Source of the DNA: Myroides phaeus
GTDB taxonomy: Bacteria; Bacteroidota; Bacteroidia; Flavobacteriales; Flavobacteriaceae
NCBI RefSeq assembly: GCF_900099675.1
Contig: NZ_FNDQ01000010.1
Span: 50,917-114,916, forward strand
Direction: 5' to 3'
DNA: 64,000 nucleotides
A program made the translations under genes and the position numbers. Below are positions 41,401-50,128 of this stretch, in pieces. Under the pieces are notes generated by a model. It saw nothing but the letters and a program-made list of their open reading frames with translations, searched no databases and had not been told where the DNA came from. Position 1 is the stretch's first letter. Each line of letters opens with the position of its first letter.

Positions 41401-43117
41401 TTTTGTTGATGGAAAAGGAGATAAAATCACATCAATAGATACCAATGCATCAGCAACTGGATTTGATGATACGAACTCTAAGTTAGGAGCGAATAACGTG
41501 CAAGACGCTATAGATAAATTAGCTAATACAGTTAATACAACTAAAGGAGATTTAGAACTATCAAAAGAGTTAGAGTTTGTAGGTGGTACAAATGGAACTA
41601 ACAAATTATTGGCTAATGTATCAGTTGGAATTAAAGAAGGAAGTATTGGTACTGGTAAATTTGAAAAAGGAGGTAACGGTACTGTTTTAGTTACAGATAA
41701 GAACGGAAACGTTAGTTGGGCTGAAAAAACAAATGAAACTTTAACCGATGCTGTGAAAGCTAACGAAACAGTTACAGTATTAGTTAAAAATACAAATGGT
41801 TCTTATACTTACTATAATGAAAAAGAAGTAGGAGCAGATGGTAAACCAGTTAATGGTGCTACTGGAGTTAATATTGATCCAAAAGAAGTTTCAGTTGAAT
41901 TGAATAAGACAACACATCAATATGAGTTTAAAAATGCTGAAGGAGTTGTAATTGGTTCAATAGATATGAATGCTTCTAATGTAGCAATTGATAATAAAGG
42001 AGGCTTTACATCAACAGATGTTCAAGGTGCTTTAGAAGAGTTGTTAAAAAACATTAAGGCAGTTGAAAGTACAAAAGGAGATTTAACTGTAGCTGGTGGT
42101 CTTGAGTTTACTGATAAAAGTAATGGAACAGGAAAGTTACTGGCTAATGCTGGAATTCAAATTGCAGACCAAGGTATTTTAACAGACAAACTTGCTGATA
42201 ATGCAGTTACCACAGCTAAGATAGCAGACGGTAATGTTACAACAGGCAAACTTGCTGATAATGCAGTTACCACAGCTAAGATAACTGATGGTAATGTTAC
42301 AACAGACAAACTTGCTGATAATGCAGTTACCACAGCTAAGATAGCAGACGGTAATGTTACAACAGGCAAACTTGCTGATAATGCAGTTACCACAGCTAAG
42401 ATAACTGATGGTAATGTTACAACAGACAAACTTGCTGATAATGCAGTTACCACAGCTAAGATAGCAGACGGTAATGTTACAACAGCTAAGCTTGCTGATA
42501 AAAATGTAACAGCAGATAAGCTAACAGCAGGAACTGGAGAAGCAGGAAGAGTTGGTATTGCAGATAAAGATGGAAACGTTACTTATCAAAATTTTGAAAC
42601 AGTAGTACAAGGAAATCAAAAAACAGTTGTTTTAGTAGATGGTACAAATACTACAGTTGAAAGTAAAGTTGATCCAAAAGATGCTAACAACACAATTTGG
42701 AATGTAAATGTTGCCACAGCAAAAGGAGCTGCTAATAATGCCGAGTCTGTTTTAGGTTTAGTAAAAGAAGCAAAAACAAATCCAACTGTTATTATTTCTC
42801 AAGAAGGAGAGTTGTCTGTTAATCTAATGACAACAAACTCGATCAAAGAAGTAAATGGTAAATATGATGTGTTGACTGATGATGTAATCATCTTAGGGAA
42901 TGCAGTAAATGGAGATGTAACGATTACTTTACCAACAGCTAACACAGCGAATAAAGGAAAAAAATACACAATTAAAAAACAAGATAAGAACGAAGATAAC
43001 TATGTAACTGTTTTCGGAGCGATAGAAGGATTACAAGAGGTTTATACAGCCTTGCCATATTCTGGATGGGACTTCGTTTCTAACGGATCACAGTGGATAA
43101 TCGTTAATAAATTATAA
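38486..43117 (+). CDS. Giant repetitive surface/fibre protein A, 1543 aa
   Basis: The signal peptide ends INAQ (about residue 20). It is followed by an N-terminal module shared with the next two proteins (VGVGTSTPNKSAELTV, NRGLLIPQVPL, IPGYHYWDAKRQVWKRL). The stalk of about 1300 residues is built of related modules with recurring KGDVLVTDKEGNVSWA, ANETVTVLxYD and GSYTYYNE elements. Near the end come five 20-residue repeats of the phage-tail-fibre style TTDKLADNAVTTAKIADGNV. The C-terminal domain (VTITLPTANTANKGKKYTIK, WIIVNKL) resembles caps of fibre proteins. No type A secretion domain is seen. It heads a six-gene operon with a PorP/SprF protein, so a surface filament or adhesin is the best inference. 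Confidence 0.75.
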   Translation: MNKRLISAGLLMSSLAINAQVGVGTSTPNKSAELTVASTNRGLLIPQVPLKSTTDKSTITNGNVESLLVYATVKQEDIIPGYHYWDAKRQVWKRLTADSEIPALVVNQFENILNLEGDKVKNLIKNIVNNTTGNVVYEGDKLYHITEGGKKVEIKLGDIVKANETLTVLAYDKVTGALTYSDEKKVIVTIDIKGAVKSFETVSTIITDEDKGTIVFKDEAGNVNGTVKIKDLVKKYETVTTLVDNKNGTYEYISENNTKTTINVPADVINQFNKIVNNGDVLKELVSVLGDTYVGGNVYYDGDKFQYVDNSGKKHIVSLEQLVKGKETITTLVREKAGKYVYTNEAGATSNITVVGDVTEVIKTKTDQDLYNVLKTFVDVEETLTQLVYNASTKKLVFSDEDDKEHEIDVDALVKNNQFVSEVRGGSNINVAKVIDGNTITYTLDVPTATKDVAGVVKAGSGLDVDANGNLSVNLETALNGKNLSGDNIIVVTDGKGAVLKDTKLAVNEKAISLENLGGLLNLSQLYKGNAGDVLVVDAKGNVVWSAKDAITTNTLVLTGSDLVSTVNGIGVTQSLKDKLSTEMLQKGAVTADKLGATAAEKGKVPVVQADGTVKYENIAASNVDGKTLDSANDLLTVSDGAGVVLKDVTLTVNQEKFDLAKIGGELQLTQIKKGNKGDVLVTDKEGNVSWAKPESDLIKEMVQKNQTVTKIVDHNNGSFTYYNEADFDLNGELKANAKGLTFDANTLTISVKDGVYTFTDKSTKNPLAVIDTNASSIIFNDSKTQLGSTNVQGAIEKLLEKIGAVESTKGELSGTGILINGKASLVDSVLKNMALSIEDGAITTDKLAADAVTTAKIAKGAVTTDKVQAGDKGTVLVTDKNGNVTWGNEKNEVLKEIVSANETVTVLSYDNASNTLTYTNEANITETVALSVGSLSYDDKTNSLKFTDAAGKATTLKLNEVTASQKDGVYTFVDGKGDKITSIDTNASATGFDDTNSKLGANNVQDAIDKLANTVNTTKGDLELSKELEFVGGTNGTNKLLANVSVGIKEGSIGTGKFEKGGNGTVLVTDKNGNVSWAEKTNETLTDAVKANETVTVLVKNTNGSYTYYNEKEVGADGKPVNGATGVNIDPKEVSVELNKTTHQYEFKNAEGVVIGSIDMNASNVAIDNKGGFTSTDVQGALEELLKNIKAVESTKGDLTVAGGLEFTDKSNGTGKLLANAGIQIADQGILTDKLADNAVTTAKIADGNVTTGKLADNAVTTAKITDGNVTTDKLADNAVTTAKIADGNVTTGKLADNAVTTAKITDGNVTTDKLADNAVTTAKIADGNVTTAKLADKNVTADKLTAGTGEAGRVGIADKDGNVTYQNFETVVQGNQKTVVLVDGTNTTVESKVDPKDANNTIWNVNVATAKGAANNAESVLGLVKEAKTNPTVIISQEGELSVNLMTTNSIKEVNGKYDVLTDDVIILGNAVNGDVTITLPTANTANKGKKYTIKKQDKNEDNYVTVFGAIEGLQEVYTALPYSGWDFVSNGSQWIIVNKL
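42181..42480 (+). repeat. Five exact 60-bp coding repeats with a 120-bp superperiod
   Basis: Five consecutive 60-bp units encode TDKLADNAVTTAKIADGNVT-type repeats. Units 1, 3 and 5 read alike (ACAGACAAA and ATAGCAGACG) and units 2 and 4 read alike (ACAGGCAAA and ATAACTGATG). This is nearly perfect DNA identity with an alternating pattern, which indicates recent duplication of a 120-bp block. Length changes would keep the frame. Confidence 0.92.
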
Positions 43118-43143
43118 TCACCTTACTTAACATAACAAAACAC

Positions 43144-46086
43144 ATGAAAAAATTAATATTATCTGCTTCAGTAGCATTTTCAGTTCTTGCAACTACAAAC
43201 GTATCAGCTCAACAAGGTTTTGGAACAAATGCTCCAGATAAATCATCAGCTGTAGATATCGTTTCTTCAAAACGTGGTTTATTGATTCCACGTATTGAAT
43301 TAAAAAATACAGGAGAAGCAAGTCCAGTTACAAAACCAGCTGAGTCATTGTTAGTGTATAATACTACAAAGACAGGTGATGTAACGCCAGGTTTCTATTA
43401 CTGGGAAAATAATAGATGGGTGCGTTTCGTAGCTTCTAATACTGAAAAAACTGTTACTGTAACAGCAGGTACAAATGTAGATGTTGTTGTAGATAGCTCA
43501 GTGCTTAATACAACTGATTATAAAGTTAGTGTAAAAGGAGGTGATAAAGACGGAAAGGTTTTGGTAACTAAGATAGATGGTAGTAATAGTACAACGGTTT
43601 GGGTTGATCCAAAAGAGTTTGTATCTAATGCTGTTAGTGCTACAAATGGTTTAACTGTAGTTAATGATAAAGACGGAAATAGCCAATTTGAATTAGGTGG
43701 AGCTTTAACTAAAGACTTAACGACTATTGGTACTGGAAATGGAAAGAATTTAGCAATTACTGGATTAACAGATGTTTCTGATAAATTTGATGGGAAAGAG
43801 CAAAAGATCGTAGTGATGGGGGCAGATGGAATTTTAAAAATTACATCTCCTAAATCATTAATTGAAGAGTCTATCAAGAATGGAGATATTACAGGAAGAG
43901 GGTTAACTTCAAGTTCTATTGTTGTTAGTGAAAAAGGAAAAAATGCTCTTTTACAAGATGTAGTTATTGATATTAAAGGAGGTAGTAAAGCAGGTCAAGT
44001 TCTTGTTACAAAAGGTGATGGAGATAATACCACGACTGAATGGGTTGATGCTTCTAAATTAGGGAATACTGTTACGGCAAATAATGGTTTAACTATGGAT
44101 AAAGATAATAACATCACATTAGGAGGAATACTGATAAGTCCAACTAAAATTACTTCAGATAAGACAAATACATTAGCAATTGCAGGTTTAGAAAATGCTG
44201 GTAAAACGACAGAAACTAATAATATTGTAGTTGCAGATAAAGATGGTGTTTTAAAACAAGCTTCGGCAAAGGATTTTGTAGAAGATGCTATTTCTAAAGG
44301 AAATTTAGAAGCTAAAACATTAAAAGGAGCAGGTATTACAGTTACAGCAGGAGATAAAGAAGGAACAGATTTATCAGTTGCAAGTTCTTTATTAAAAGAT
44401 GTGACTTTAGGAATTGCTAAAGATGCAATAACATCAGAAAAAATTGCAGATGGAGAAGTAAAAACATCTGATTTAGCTGGTGGAGCAGTTACAGCTGATA
44501 AAATGACAGCAGGTACTGTTAATGGAGAAGGTAAAGTTGATTATGCAGCAGAAGGAACTGTTCCAGTAGCAGGAAAAGATGGTAAAGTTACTTATCAAAA
44601 TGTTTCTGCTACATTAGGAAAGACATTAACAACTGATGGTAAAATTGTTGTTGGTGATGATAAAAAATCAGAATGGCCTAATTCAGTTTTAGTTGAAACT
44701 AAATTGAGTATTAAAGAAGGAAGTATTACAACTACTGAAATTGCTGATAATGCAATTACATCAGAAAAAATTAAAGATGGAGAAGTAAAAACATCTGATT
44801 TATCTGGTGGAGCAGTTACAGCTGATAAAATGACAGCAGGTACTACAAATGCTGATGGTACAGTAACGAAAGCAGATAAAGGAACTGTTCCAGTAGCGGG
44901 TGAAGATGGTAAAGTTACCTATCAAAATGTTTCTACTACATTAGGAAAGACATTAACAACTGATGGAGTTATTGTAATTGGAGAGAACGGTGAAGCAAAA
45001 GAAACAACAGCGACTAATTCATTATTAGCTGATGTTAAGTTAAACATAGGTAAAGATAAGATTACAGCAGACCATATTGCTACAGGTGCAGTTACATCAG
45101 ATGAGATTGCAGATGGTACTATTCAAGCTGTGGATATGAAATCAGAGGGTAGTTCAAAAGTTTTAGTTACAAATGAAAAAGGAGAAGTTATTTGGACTGA
45201 GCAATCTGCTTTAAATAATAAAGATACGTTTAAAGGAGAGGGGCCAATTGCTATTAATGCTGGAACTGATAATACAACAGGTGGTAAAGATTATACTATC
45301 TCTATTGCTAATGCAAATGGAAAGGATATAGCTGGTGTTGTGAAAGAAGCGGATACAGCCCCAACAATTAATTTTGTAAATGGAGTAGCTACTGTAAATG
45401 TTGAAAATATATCTGCAACACAAGGTAAAGGATTAACATCAACAAGTATTACAGTTAAAGATGGAGATAAAGCATTGTTACACGCTGCAAGTATTGAGAT
45501 TACTCCAGGTGCAACAGATGGAATGGTGTTAGTTACTACTGGTACTGATATAAAGACAACGAAATGGGTTCCTGCCGGAGAACTGGGAAATACTGTTACA
45601 GCAAATAATGGTTTAACTAAGGATAATAAAAATAACATCACATTAGGAGGAACACTAACAAGTCCAACTGAAATTACTTCAGATAAGACAAATACTTTAG
45701 CAATTAAAGGATTACAACCTGCAACAGGAGCTAATAAAGTTGTAGTGGTAAATGGTGAAGGAGTTTTAGCAACTGTAAATCAATCAATGAGTCCAACAGT
45801 AATTAGTTCAACTACTAATATTTCTAAAATAGATGGATATAGTCCTCTAACACCAGAGGTGGTAATAGAAGTACAAATAGGTTCTACTGACATTGATTTA
45901 GAATTACCAGCACCATCAGGAGCAGAAGGACAAACAATTAGTGTGAAAATTGTGAATACAGTAGAGCCATCTGCTTATTTGAATATCAAAGCAAATGGGA
46001 CAGAATTAACTTACGGAGCAATGCCATTCCAAGGTTGGATTATTAAATCTAACGGTACTAAATGGATCATTGTAGGGCGTAACTAA
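43144..46086 (+). CDS. Repetitive surface/fibre protein B, 980 aa
   Basis: The signal peptide ends VSAQ. The N-terminal module matches proteins A and C (QGFGTNAPDKSSAVDIVSSK, RGLLIPRIEL, TPGFYYWENNRWVRF). The stalk contains duplicated blocks: TSEKIADGEVKTSDLAGGAV and GTVPVAGKDGKVTYQNVS occur twice about 110 residues apart, and TVTANNGLT with NNITLGG also twice. The C-terminal cap is related to A (IDLELPAPSGAEGQ, MPFQGWIIKSNGTKWIIVGR). It starts 26 bases after gene A, so it is co-transcribed. As with A, export and assembly through a type IX-linked route is inference. Confidence 0.75.
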   Translation: MKKLILSASVAFSVLATTNVSAQQGFGTNAPDKSSAVDIVSSKRGLLIPRIELKNTGEASPVTKPAESLLVYNTTKTGDVTPGFYYWENNRWVRFVASNTEKTVTVTAGTNVDVVVDSSVLNTTDYKVSVKGGDKDGKVLVTKIDGSNSTTVWVDPKEFVSNAVSATNGLTVVNDKDGNSQFELGGALTKDLTTIGTGNGKNLAITGLTDVSDKFDGKEQKIVVMGADGILKITSPKSLIEESIKNGDITGRGLTSSSIVVSEKGKNALLQDVVIDIKGGSKAGQVLVTKGDGDNTTTEWVDASKLGNTVTANNGLTMDKDNNITLGGILISPTKITSDKTNTLAIAGLENAGKTTETNNIVVADKDGVLKQASAKDFVEDAISKGNLEAKTLKGAGITVTAGDKEGTDLSVASSLLKDVTLGIAKDAITSEKIADGEVKTSDLAGGAVTADKMTAGTVNGEGKVDYAAEGTVPVAGKDGKVTYQNVSATLGKTLTTDGKIVVGDDKKSEWPNSVLVETKLSIKEGSITTTEIADNAITSEKIKDGEVKTSDLSGGAVTADKMTAGTTNADGTVTKADKGTVPVAGEDGKVTYQNVSTTLGKTLTTDGVIVIGENGEAKETTATNSLLADVKLNIGKDKITADHIATGAVTSDEIADGTIQAVDMKSEGSSKVLVTNEKGEVIWTEQSALNNKDTFKGEGPIAINAGTDNTTGGKDYTISIANANGKDIAGVVKEADTAPTINFVNGVATVNVENISATQGKGLTSTSITVKDGDKALLHAASIEITPGATDGMVLVTTGTDIKTTKWVPAGELGNTVTANNGLTKDNKNNITLGGTLTSPTEITSDKTNTLAIKGLQPATGANKVVVVNGEGVLATVNQSMSPTVISSTTNISKIDGYSPLTPEVVIEVQIGSTDIDLELPAPSGAEGQTISVKIVNTVEPSAYLNIKANGTELTYGAMPFQGWIIKSNGTKWIIVGRN
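44431..44964 (+). repeat. Internal tandem duplication of about 320 bp in fibre gene B
   Basis: Two blocks (about 44431-44640 and 44757-44964) have near-identical DNA, for example ACATCTGATTTA(G/T)CTGG followed by GGAGCAGTTACAGCTGATAA. They encode matching modules spaced about 109 codons apart, a sign of stalk growth by duplication. Confidence 0.7.
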
Positions 46087-46104
46087 TTAAAAAAACACAA
46101 CAAA

Positions 46105-48612
46105 ATGAAAAAATCTTATATAGGATATGCAGGACTTGCTTTAGTACTTTCTTTAAGTGCTGAGCAAGCTCATGCACAACAAGGATTCGGAACGGATAAG
46201 CCACATAAATCTGCAGCAGTAGATATTACATCTCCTAAAAGAGGTTTGTTAATTCCACGTGTAGGTTTAGTTAAAACTACTAATGGGGAAAGCCCTATTA
46301 ATGGACCAGCCCAGTCATTGATGGTATATAATGAAAATACTCACGAAGACGTAACTCCAGGTTATTACTATTGGGATAATGATCGTTGGGTACGTTTTGC
46401 AAAACAATCTGATGTTACTGAAATTACTTTAGTAGGTGATGCTGTAGGAAAAACAGGAAAAACAAAGGTTGTTGCTATTCAGGGTGTATCTGTAATAGGA
46501 GCTCCAACTATCGCTAATCAGGTTTTAATGTATGATGGTACTTCTTGGACACCAACTACTATTACGGCTTCACAATTAAGTGATGCTAAGAATTTGTCTG
46601 CAGCAGATGGGGATAATGCTACTATTGAAGTGGTTACAGGTGGTTTGAATGCTACGCTTGTAGAAACTTCTTTAAGAGTTAAAAACGAATCTATTACTTC
46701 TGCGCAAATTAAAAATGGAGAAGTAAAAACGGAAGATTTAGCTGATAAAAATGTAACTGCTGGTAAATTAGTAGCAGATCCGAAAGATGAAGGTAAGGTT
46801 GCTGTTGTTCAGAAGGATGGATCGGTTAAGTATGAAAACTTAGCATCTTCTAATGTAATAGGACAAGATGTAACTGCTGCAAGCGATAAGGTTGTGTTAA
46901 GTGAAGGAGCAAAAGGAGCTGCATTGAAAGTATTCACAATCGATGTTGATGAAAAGAAGTTAAGTTTACAGAATATAGGAGGGAAAGTAACTAATGATCA
47001 AATTACAGCAGGAAGTACAGGACAAGTATTGATTACTGATGGTACTACAACTAAATGGGTTGATCAATCTGTTATTTCTCCAACAACAAACACTCTTACT
47101 AAAAAGGAAAGTACAAATGGTAATACAATCGTATCAAATGTAAATGGTAAGTCTTCTGAATTATCGTTGATTGAAAGCGTAATAAATAATGTTGATGGTA
47201 CAAATATCACTACATCTGTTAACGGTGTTACTTCTTCATCTGTAGATTTAGGACCAGCTATTCAGGCTGGTCAAAAAACGGTGGAGGTTGTAAATGGAAC
47301 AAATACAACTGTTACTAAAACACCTGCTGAAGGAGGAAAACACACTACATACGCTGTAAATGTTTCTCAGGAAGCTATACAAGGAGCACAAAAAACAACA
47401 ACTGTTGTTGGCACAGAGAAGCTTGTTACTGTTACACCTACTGTTAATAATAATAATACGGAGTACAAAGTAAGTATTAATAAGGAAGAGATTTTAAAAG
47501 ATCAAGTTAATACAGTTGTTAGAGCTGGTAATGGAGTTATTGTTTCAGACGGGAAAGCGACTCCAGAAAAAGATGGTAAGGAAGTTTTCTATGATGTAGC
47601 TATTGATACAAATGGAGCTACAAAAGGACAAGTATTAACTGTTGAAGGAGAAGGTGATAACAAAACAGTAAAATGGACAACACCTGCTGCTGATAAGGAC
47701 ACTAATATCTATAATGTTGATGGTACTTTGGCAGGTAATCGTACGGTTAATATGGATCGAAAGTCATTGAGTTTTAAAGATGGCGATGCAAGTATTAGGT
47801 TTTATAATAATAAGTGGGGACAGAATGAAACCTCTTCAGAAAATAGTATTCAAATAACAAGTACTCAAAGAAGTACTTTACAGCTTACTTCGTTAGGACG
47901 CAATTTTTATGTTTTTCAAGATCCTAATTCGGTAGGACAAATTTCTTCTTCAGGAGGTAGCGCTGGTCTTGAATTCTCATCTAATGTTTCAGGTAATGCT
48001 ACTAATAGCGGAATCAGATTTAGTTTAGATAGAAGAGTAAGAATGTCATTAGATAAAGATGATACTTTTAAAGTAGGACTATTAAATTATGGAGCTGGAG
48101 AATTACAAGAAGCAAAGAGAGAGACTTCTGCTTATAATGCATTGAATGTAGTTCATGGACACGTGAAAATTGATGAAATCAATGAAATAAAAGGTACAGC
48201 TACGGATAATATTGTTGTTGCTGATAGTAAAGGTGTTTTAAAAACAATTAAAGCCTTGAAAGCAGCAATGCCGAAGTTTTTCTATATGCCATCTGTAGTT
48301 ATGCCAACTGCAGCTGATCAAATATCGGCTGAAGTTACGCCTAATGTTACGTATGCTAATGGTATATATACTGTAGATTTATATGCTAATTATACGGCGC
48401 AATTTGGTAGCCCAAGAGTTTCGAGTGAAGCTAACTTTAAATTGCCAGTGTTACCTAAAGAGGAGCTTATTTATAATGTAACGTGGTATGATTCTACTGT
48501 TTTTACAAATGTAAATATAACAAAGGAAGGAAAGTTAACATATAAAATTTCTCCAAATGCAGATGTTACAATAGGTTCTTTTATGAATATTGTATTCGCT
48601 GTTAAAGAATAA
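46105..48612 (+). CDS. Repetitive surface/fibre protein C, 835 aa
   Basis: The signal peptide ends AHAQ. The same N-terminal module is present (QGFGTDKPHKSAAVDITSPK, RGLLIPRVGLV, TPGYYYWDNDRWVRF). The stalk includes VKTEDLADKNVTAGKL and QKTVEVVNGTNTTV elements. The C-terminal half is different from A and B: after about residue 540 it becomes a mixed region (SFKDGDASIRFYNNKWGQNE) and ends in a beta-rich domain (FFYMPSVVMPTAADQISAEV, YTVDLYANYTAQFG). It may cap or anchor the fibre rather than extend it. It lies 18 bases after gene B and 4 bases before the next gene. Confidence 0.75.
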   Translation: MKKSYIGYAGLALVLSLSAEQAHAQQGFGTDKPHKSAAVDITSPKRGLLIPRVGLVKTTNGESPINGPAQSLMVYNENTHEDVTPGYYYWDNDRWVRFAKQSDVTEITLVGDAVGKTGKTKVVAIQGVSVIGAPTIANQVLMYDGTSWTPTTITASQLSDAKNLSAADGDNATIEVVTGGLNATLVETSLRVKNESITSAQIKNGEVKTEDLADKNVTAGKLVADPKDEGKVAVVQKDGSVKYENLASSNVIGQDVTAASDKVVLSEGAKGAALKVFTIDVDEKKLSLQNIGGKVTNDQITAGSTGQVLITDGTTTKWVDQSVISPTTNTLTKKESTNGNTIVSNVNGKSSELSLIESVINNVDGTNITTSVNGVTSSSVDLGPAIQAGQKTVEVVNGTNTTVTKTPAEGGKHTTYAVNVSQEAIQGAQKTTTVVGTEKLVTVTPTVNNNNTEYKVSINKEEILKDQVNTVVRAGNGVIVSDGKATPEKDGKEVFYDVAIDTNGATKGQVLTVEGEGDNKTVKWTTPAADKDTNIYNVDGTLAGNRTVNMDRKSLSFKDGDASIRFYNNKWGQNETSSENSIQITSTQRSTLQLTSLGRNFYVFQDPNSVGQISSSGGSAGLEFSSNVSGNATNSGIRFSLDRRVRMSLDKDDTFKVGLLNYGAGELQEAKRETSAYNALNVVHGHVKIDEINEIKGTATDNIVVADSKGVLKTIKALKAAMPKFFYMPSVVMPTAADQISAEVTPNVTYANGIYTVDLYANYTAQFGSPRVSSEANFKLPVLPKEELIYNVTWYDSTVFTNVNITKEGKLTYKISPNADVTIGSFMNIVFAVKE

Positions 48613-48616
48613 AAAT

Positions 48617-50104
48617 ATGAGAAAATATTTGTATATAGGATTATTAGCATTACTTCTGATAGGGAGTAATGCTTATAGTCAAGATATTATTCCTAAAGGA
48701 GCTTTTATAACAGCGGCTTACGCCACGGGAGGTTCGAGTCAACATAAGGATAAAGTGCTTTGGTTAACTTGGGGAGCTCAATCTGTGTATGATACATATG
48801 GAAAGCACAATGTACAAATTGTTAATGGTTCGGCTTCTTATGCTAAAATTGATTTAGGAGGAGGTAGGTTTTTAAAAATAGCCGCAGTTATTAGTAATTT
48901 GGAATATGCAAGTGGCAAAGGTTGGAGTTCTGTTCCTGAATGGGGAGGTTATTTAAATAGTTATGCTCCTGGTAATTACTCTGGGGATTCTATGGATGAT
49001 ATGTATAATATTGGAGGAACTGGTACTCGAAATAAGTTAATTAGTGGTCTTAGAAATACACAAATTGCAGGTCAAGTGCGTTTTACAATCACTGCTAAAG
49101 CTACTATTGAAGATAAACCTGTTCGCTTGAGTGGGATGGTAATTGGTGATGCTGAATCTCTAGCCGAAAAAGAACAATTTTATGCAATTGGAAGTGGAGA
49201 TTGGACTATTGTTGATTTACAAAAAAATCTAAGTAAAGGAGCTTATGAAGTACTAAAGACAAAGGATGCAAAGGGATTGACAAAGTTACATTTTTTAAAT
49301 GGGAATGATAAAGATACTGGAGCAGTTGCCTTTATGACTTTTAATAATGATGCTTATAAAGGGAATGGATATGAAGTTCAGTTTGATGTTTATTTAAAAG
49401 GAGGAGGATTAACAGCAATTGCTTTAGGGTTAATTCCGCCAAGTTTAGATATGGGGGATGCTCCTGAAAGTTATGGTGATGCTATACATATGTTAGAGTC
49501 TTATGTTCCCACAAATGATAATGTTTCTGTGAATGAAGTAAGTGATAGAGAGCCAGTTAAGGTGAATTTAAATAGTGATGCTTATAAAGTTGGAAATCTT
49601 CAATCAGGAATTAATAATTACTTGGGTACAACTGCTGCGGATGGGGATACTCAGAAAATGTATTCTAAAGATGCTTTAGGTGACGATAATTCTGGAACTG
49701 CAGTTCCAAATGAAGAGGATGCTTGGCCAGAGAAATTACGTCGTTTTTCTCATAAACTTTTTTATAAAAAAGGAGATAAAATTGAAGCAGAAATTGGATA
49801 TACAGCGTTTAAAGAAGGATGGATTTCAGGATGGATAGATTTCAATCAAAACGGGGTGTTTGATGATGATGAAAGGGTTACTGTTTTTGCGCCAAAAGCA
49901 GACAAAGGTAGTGTAAAAATGGTGTGGACTGTACCTGTAAATCGAGTTATTCGCAGTACCTTTGTACGTCTTCGATTTGGGTATAATGAATCTGAGGTAA
50001 AGAGTCCAATTGGGATAGCAACTGGTGGTGAAGTAGAGGATCATAAGATCTATATTTTAGGTCCGGCGCGTTCTAACCCAATGTTACCAAATAAAAGTAG
50101 ATAA
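48617..50104 (+). CDS. CshA-like fibrillar/GEVED domain surface protein
   Basis: 495 aa with a signal peptide ending AYSQ. The N-terminal about 270 residues resemble the non-repetitive domain of CshA-type fibrillar adhesins (LWLTWGAQSVYDTYGKHNVQ, GTRNKLISGLRNTQIAGQVR). A linker with DMGDAPESYGDA follows. The C-terminal GEVED domain has WISGWIDFNQNGVFDDDERV and ends IATGGEVEDHKIYI. Such proteins bind surfaces or ligands outside the cell. The start is ATG 48617, 4 bases after gene C stops; a longer frame from 48590 overlaps gene C and lacks a proper signal peptide. Confidence 0.8.
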   Translation: MRKYLYIGLLALLLIGSNAYSQDIIPKGAFITAAYATGGSSQHKDKVLWLTWGAQSVYDTYGKHNVQIVNGSASYAKIDLGGGRFLKIAAVISNLEYASGKGWSSVPEWGGYLNSYAPGNYSGDSMDDMYNIGGTGTRNKLISGLRNTQIAGQVRFTITAKATIEDKPVRLSGMVIGDAESLAEKEQFYAIGSGDWTIVDLQKNLSKGAYEVLKTKDAKGLTKLHFLNGNDKDTGAVAFMTFNNDAYKGNGYEVQFDVYLKGGGLTAIALGLIPPSLDMGDAPESYGDAIHMLESYVPTNDNVSVNEVSDREPVKVNLNSDAYKVGNLQSGINNYLGTTAADGDTQKMYSKDALGDDNSGTAVPNEEDAWPEKLRRFSHKLFYKKGDKIEAEIGYTAFKEGWISGWIDFNQNGVFDDDERVTVFAPKADKGSVKMVWTVPVNRVIRSTFVRLRFGYNESEVKSPIGIATGGEVEDHKIYILGPARSNPMLPNKSR

Positions 50105-50128
50105 GTTATTAAGTTTATAAATAGAATT

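Noticed and set aside
42157..42453. 98-codon minus-strand frame rich in VVTALSASL repeats
   Set aside because: It mirrors the 60-bp coding repeats of the fibre gene on the other strand and has no other support.
42181..42480. Regular 60-bp repeats that look like a CRISPR array
   Set aside because: The repeats are contiguous with no variable spacers and code in frame within a 1543-aa protein.
38486..48612. Prophage tail-fibre region
   Set aside because: The repeats look fibre-like, but no capsid, terminase, portal, integrase or lysis genes are present. The neighbours are PorP/SprF and CHU_C genes and all three proteins have signal peptides.
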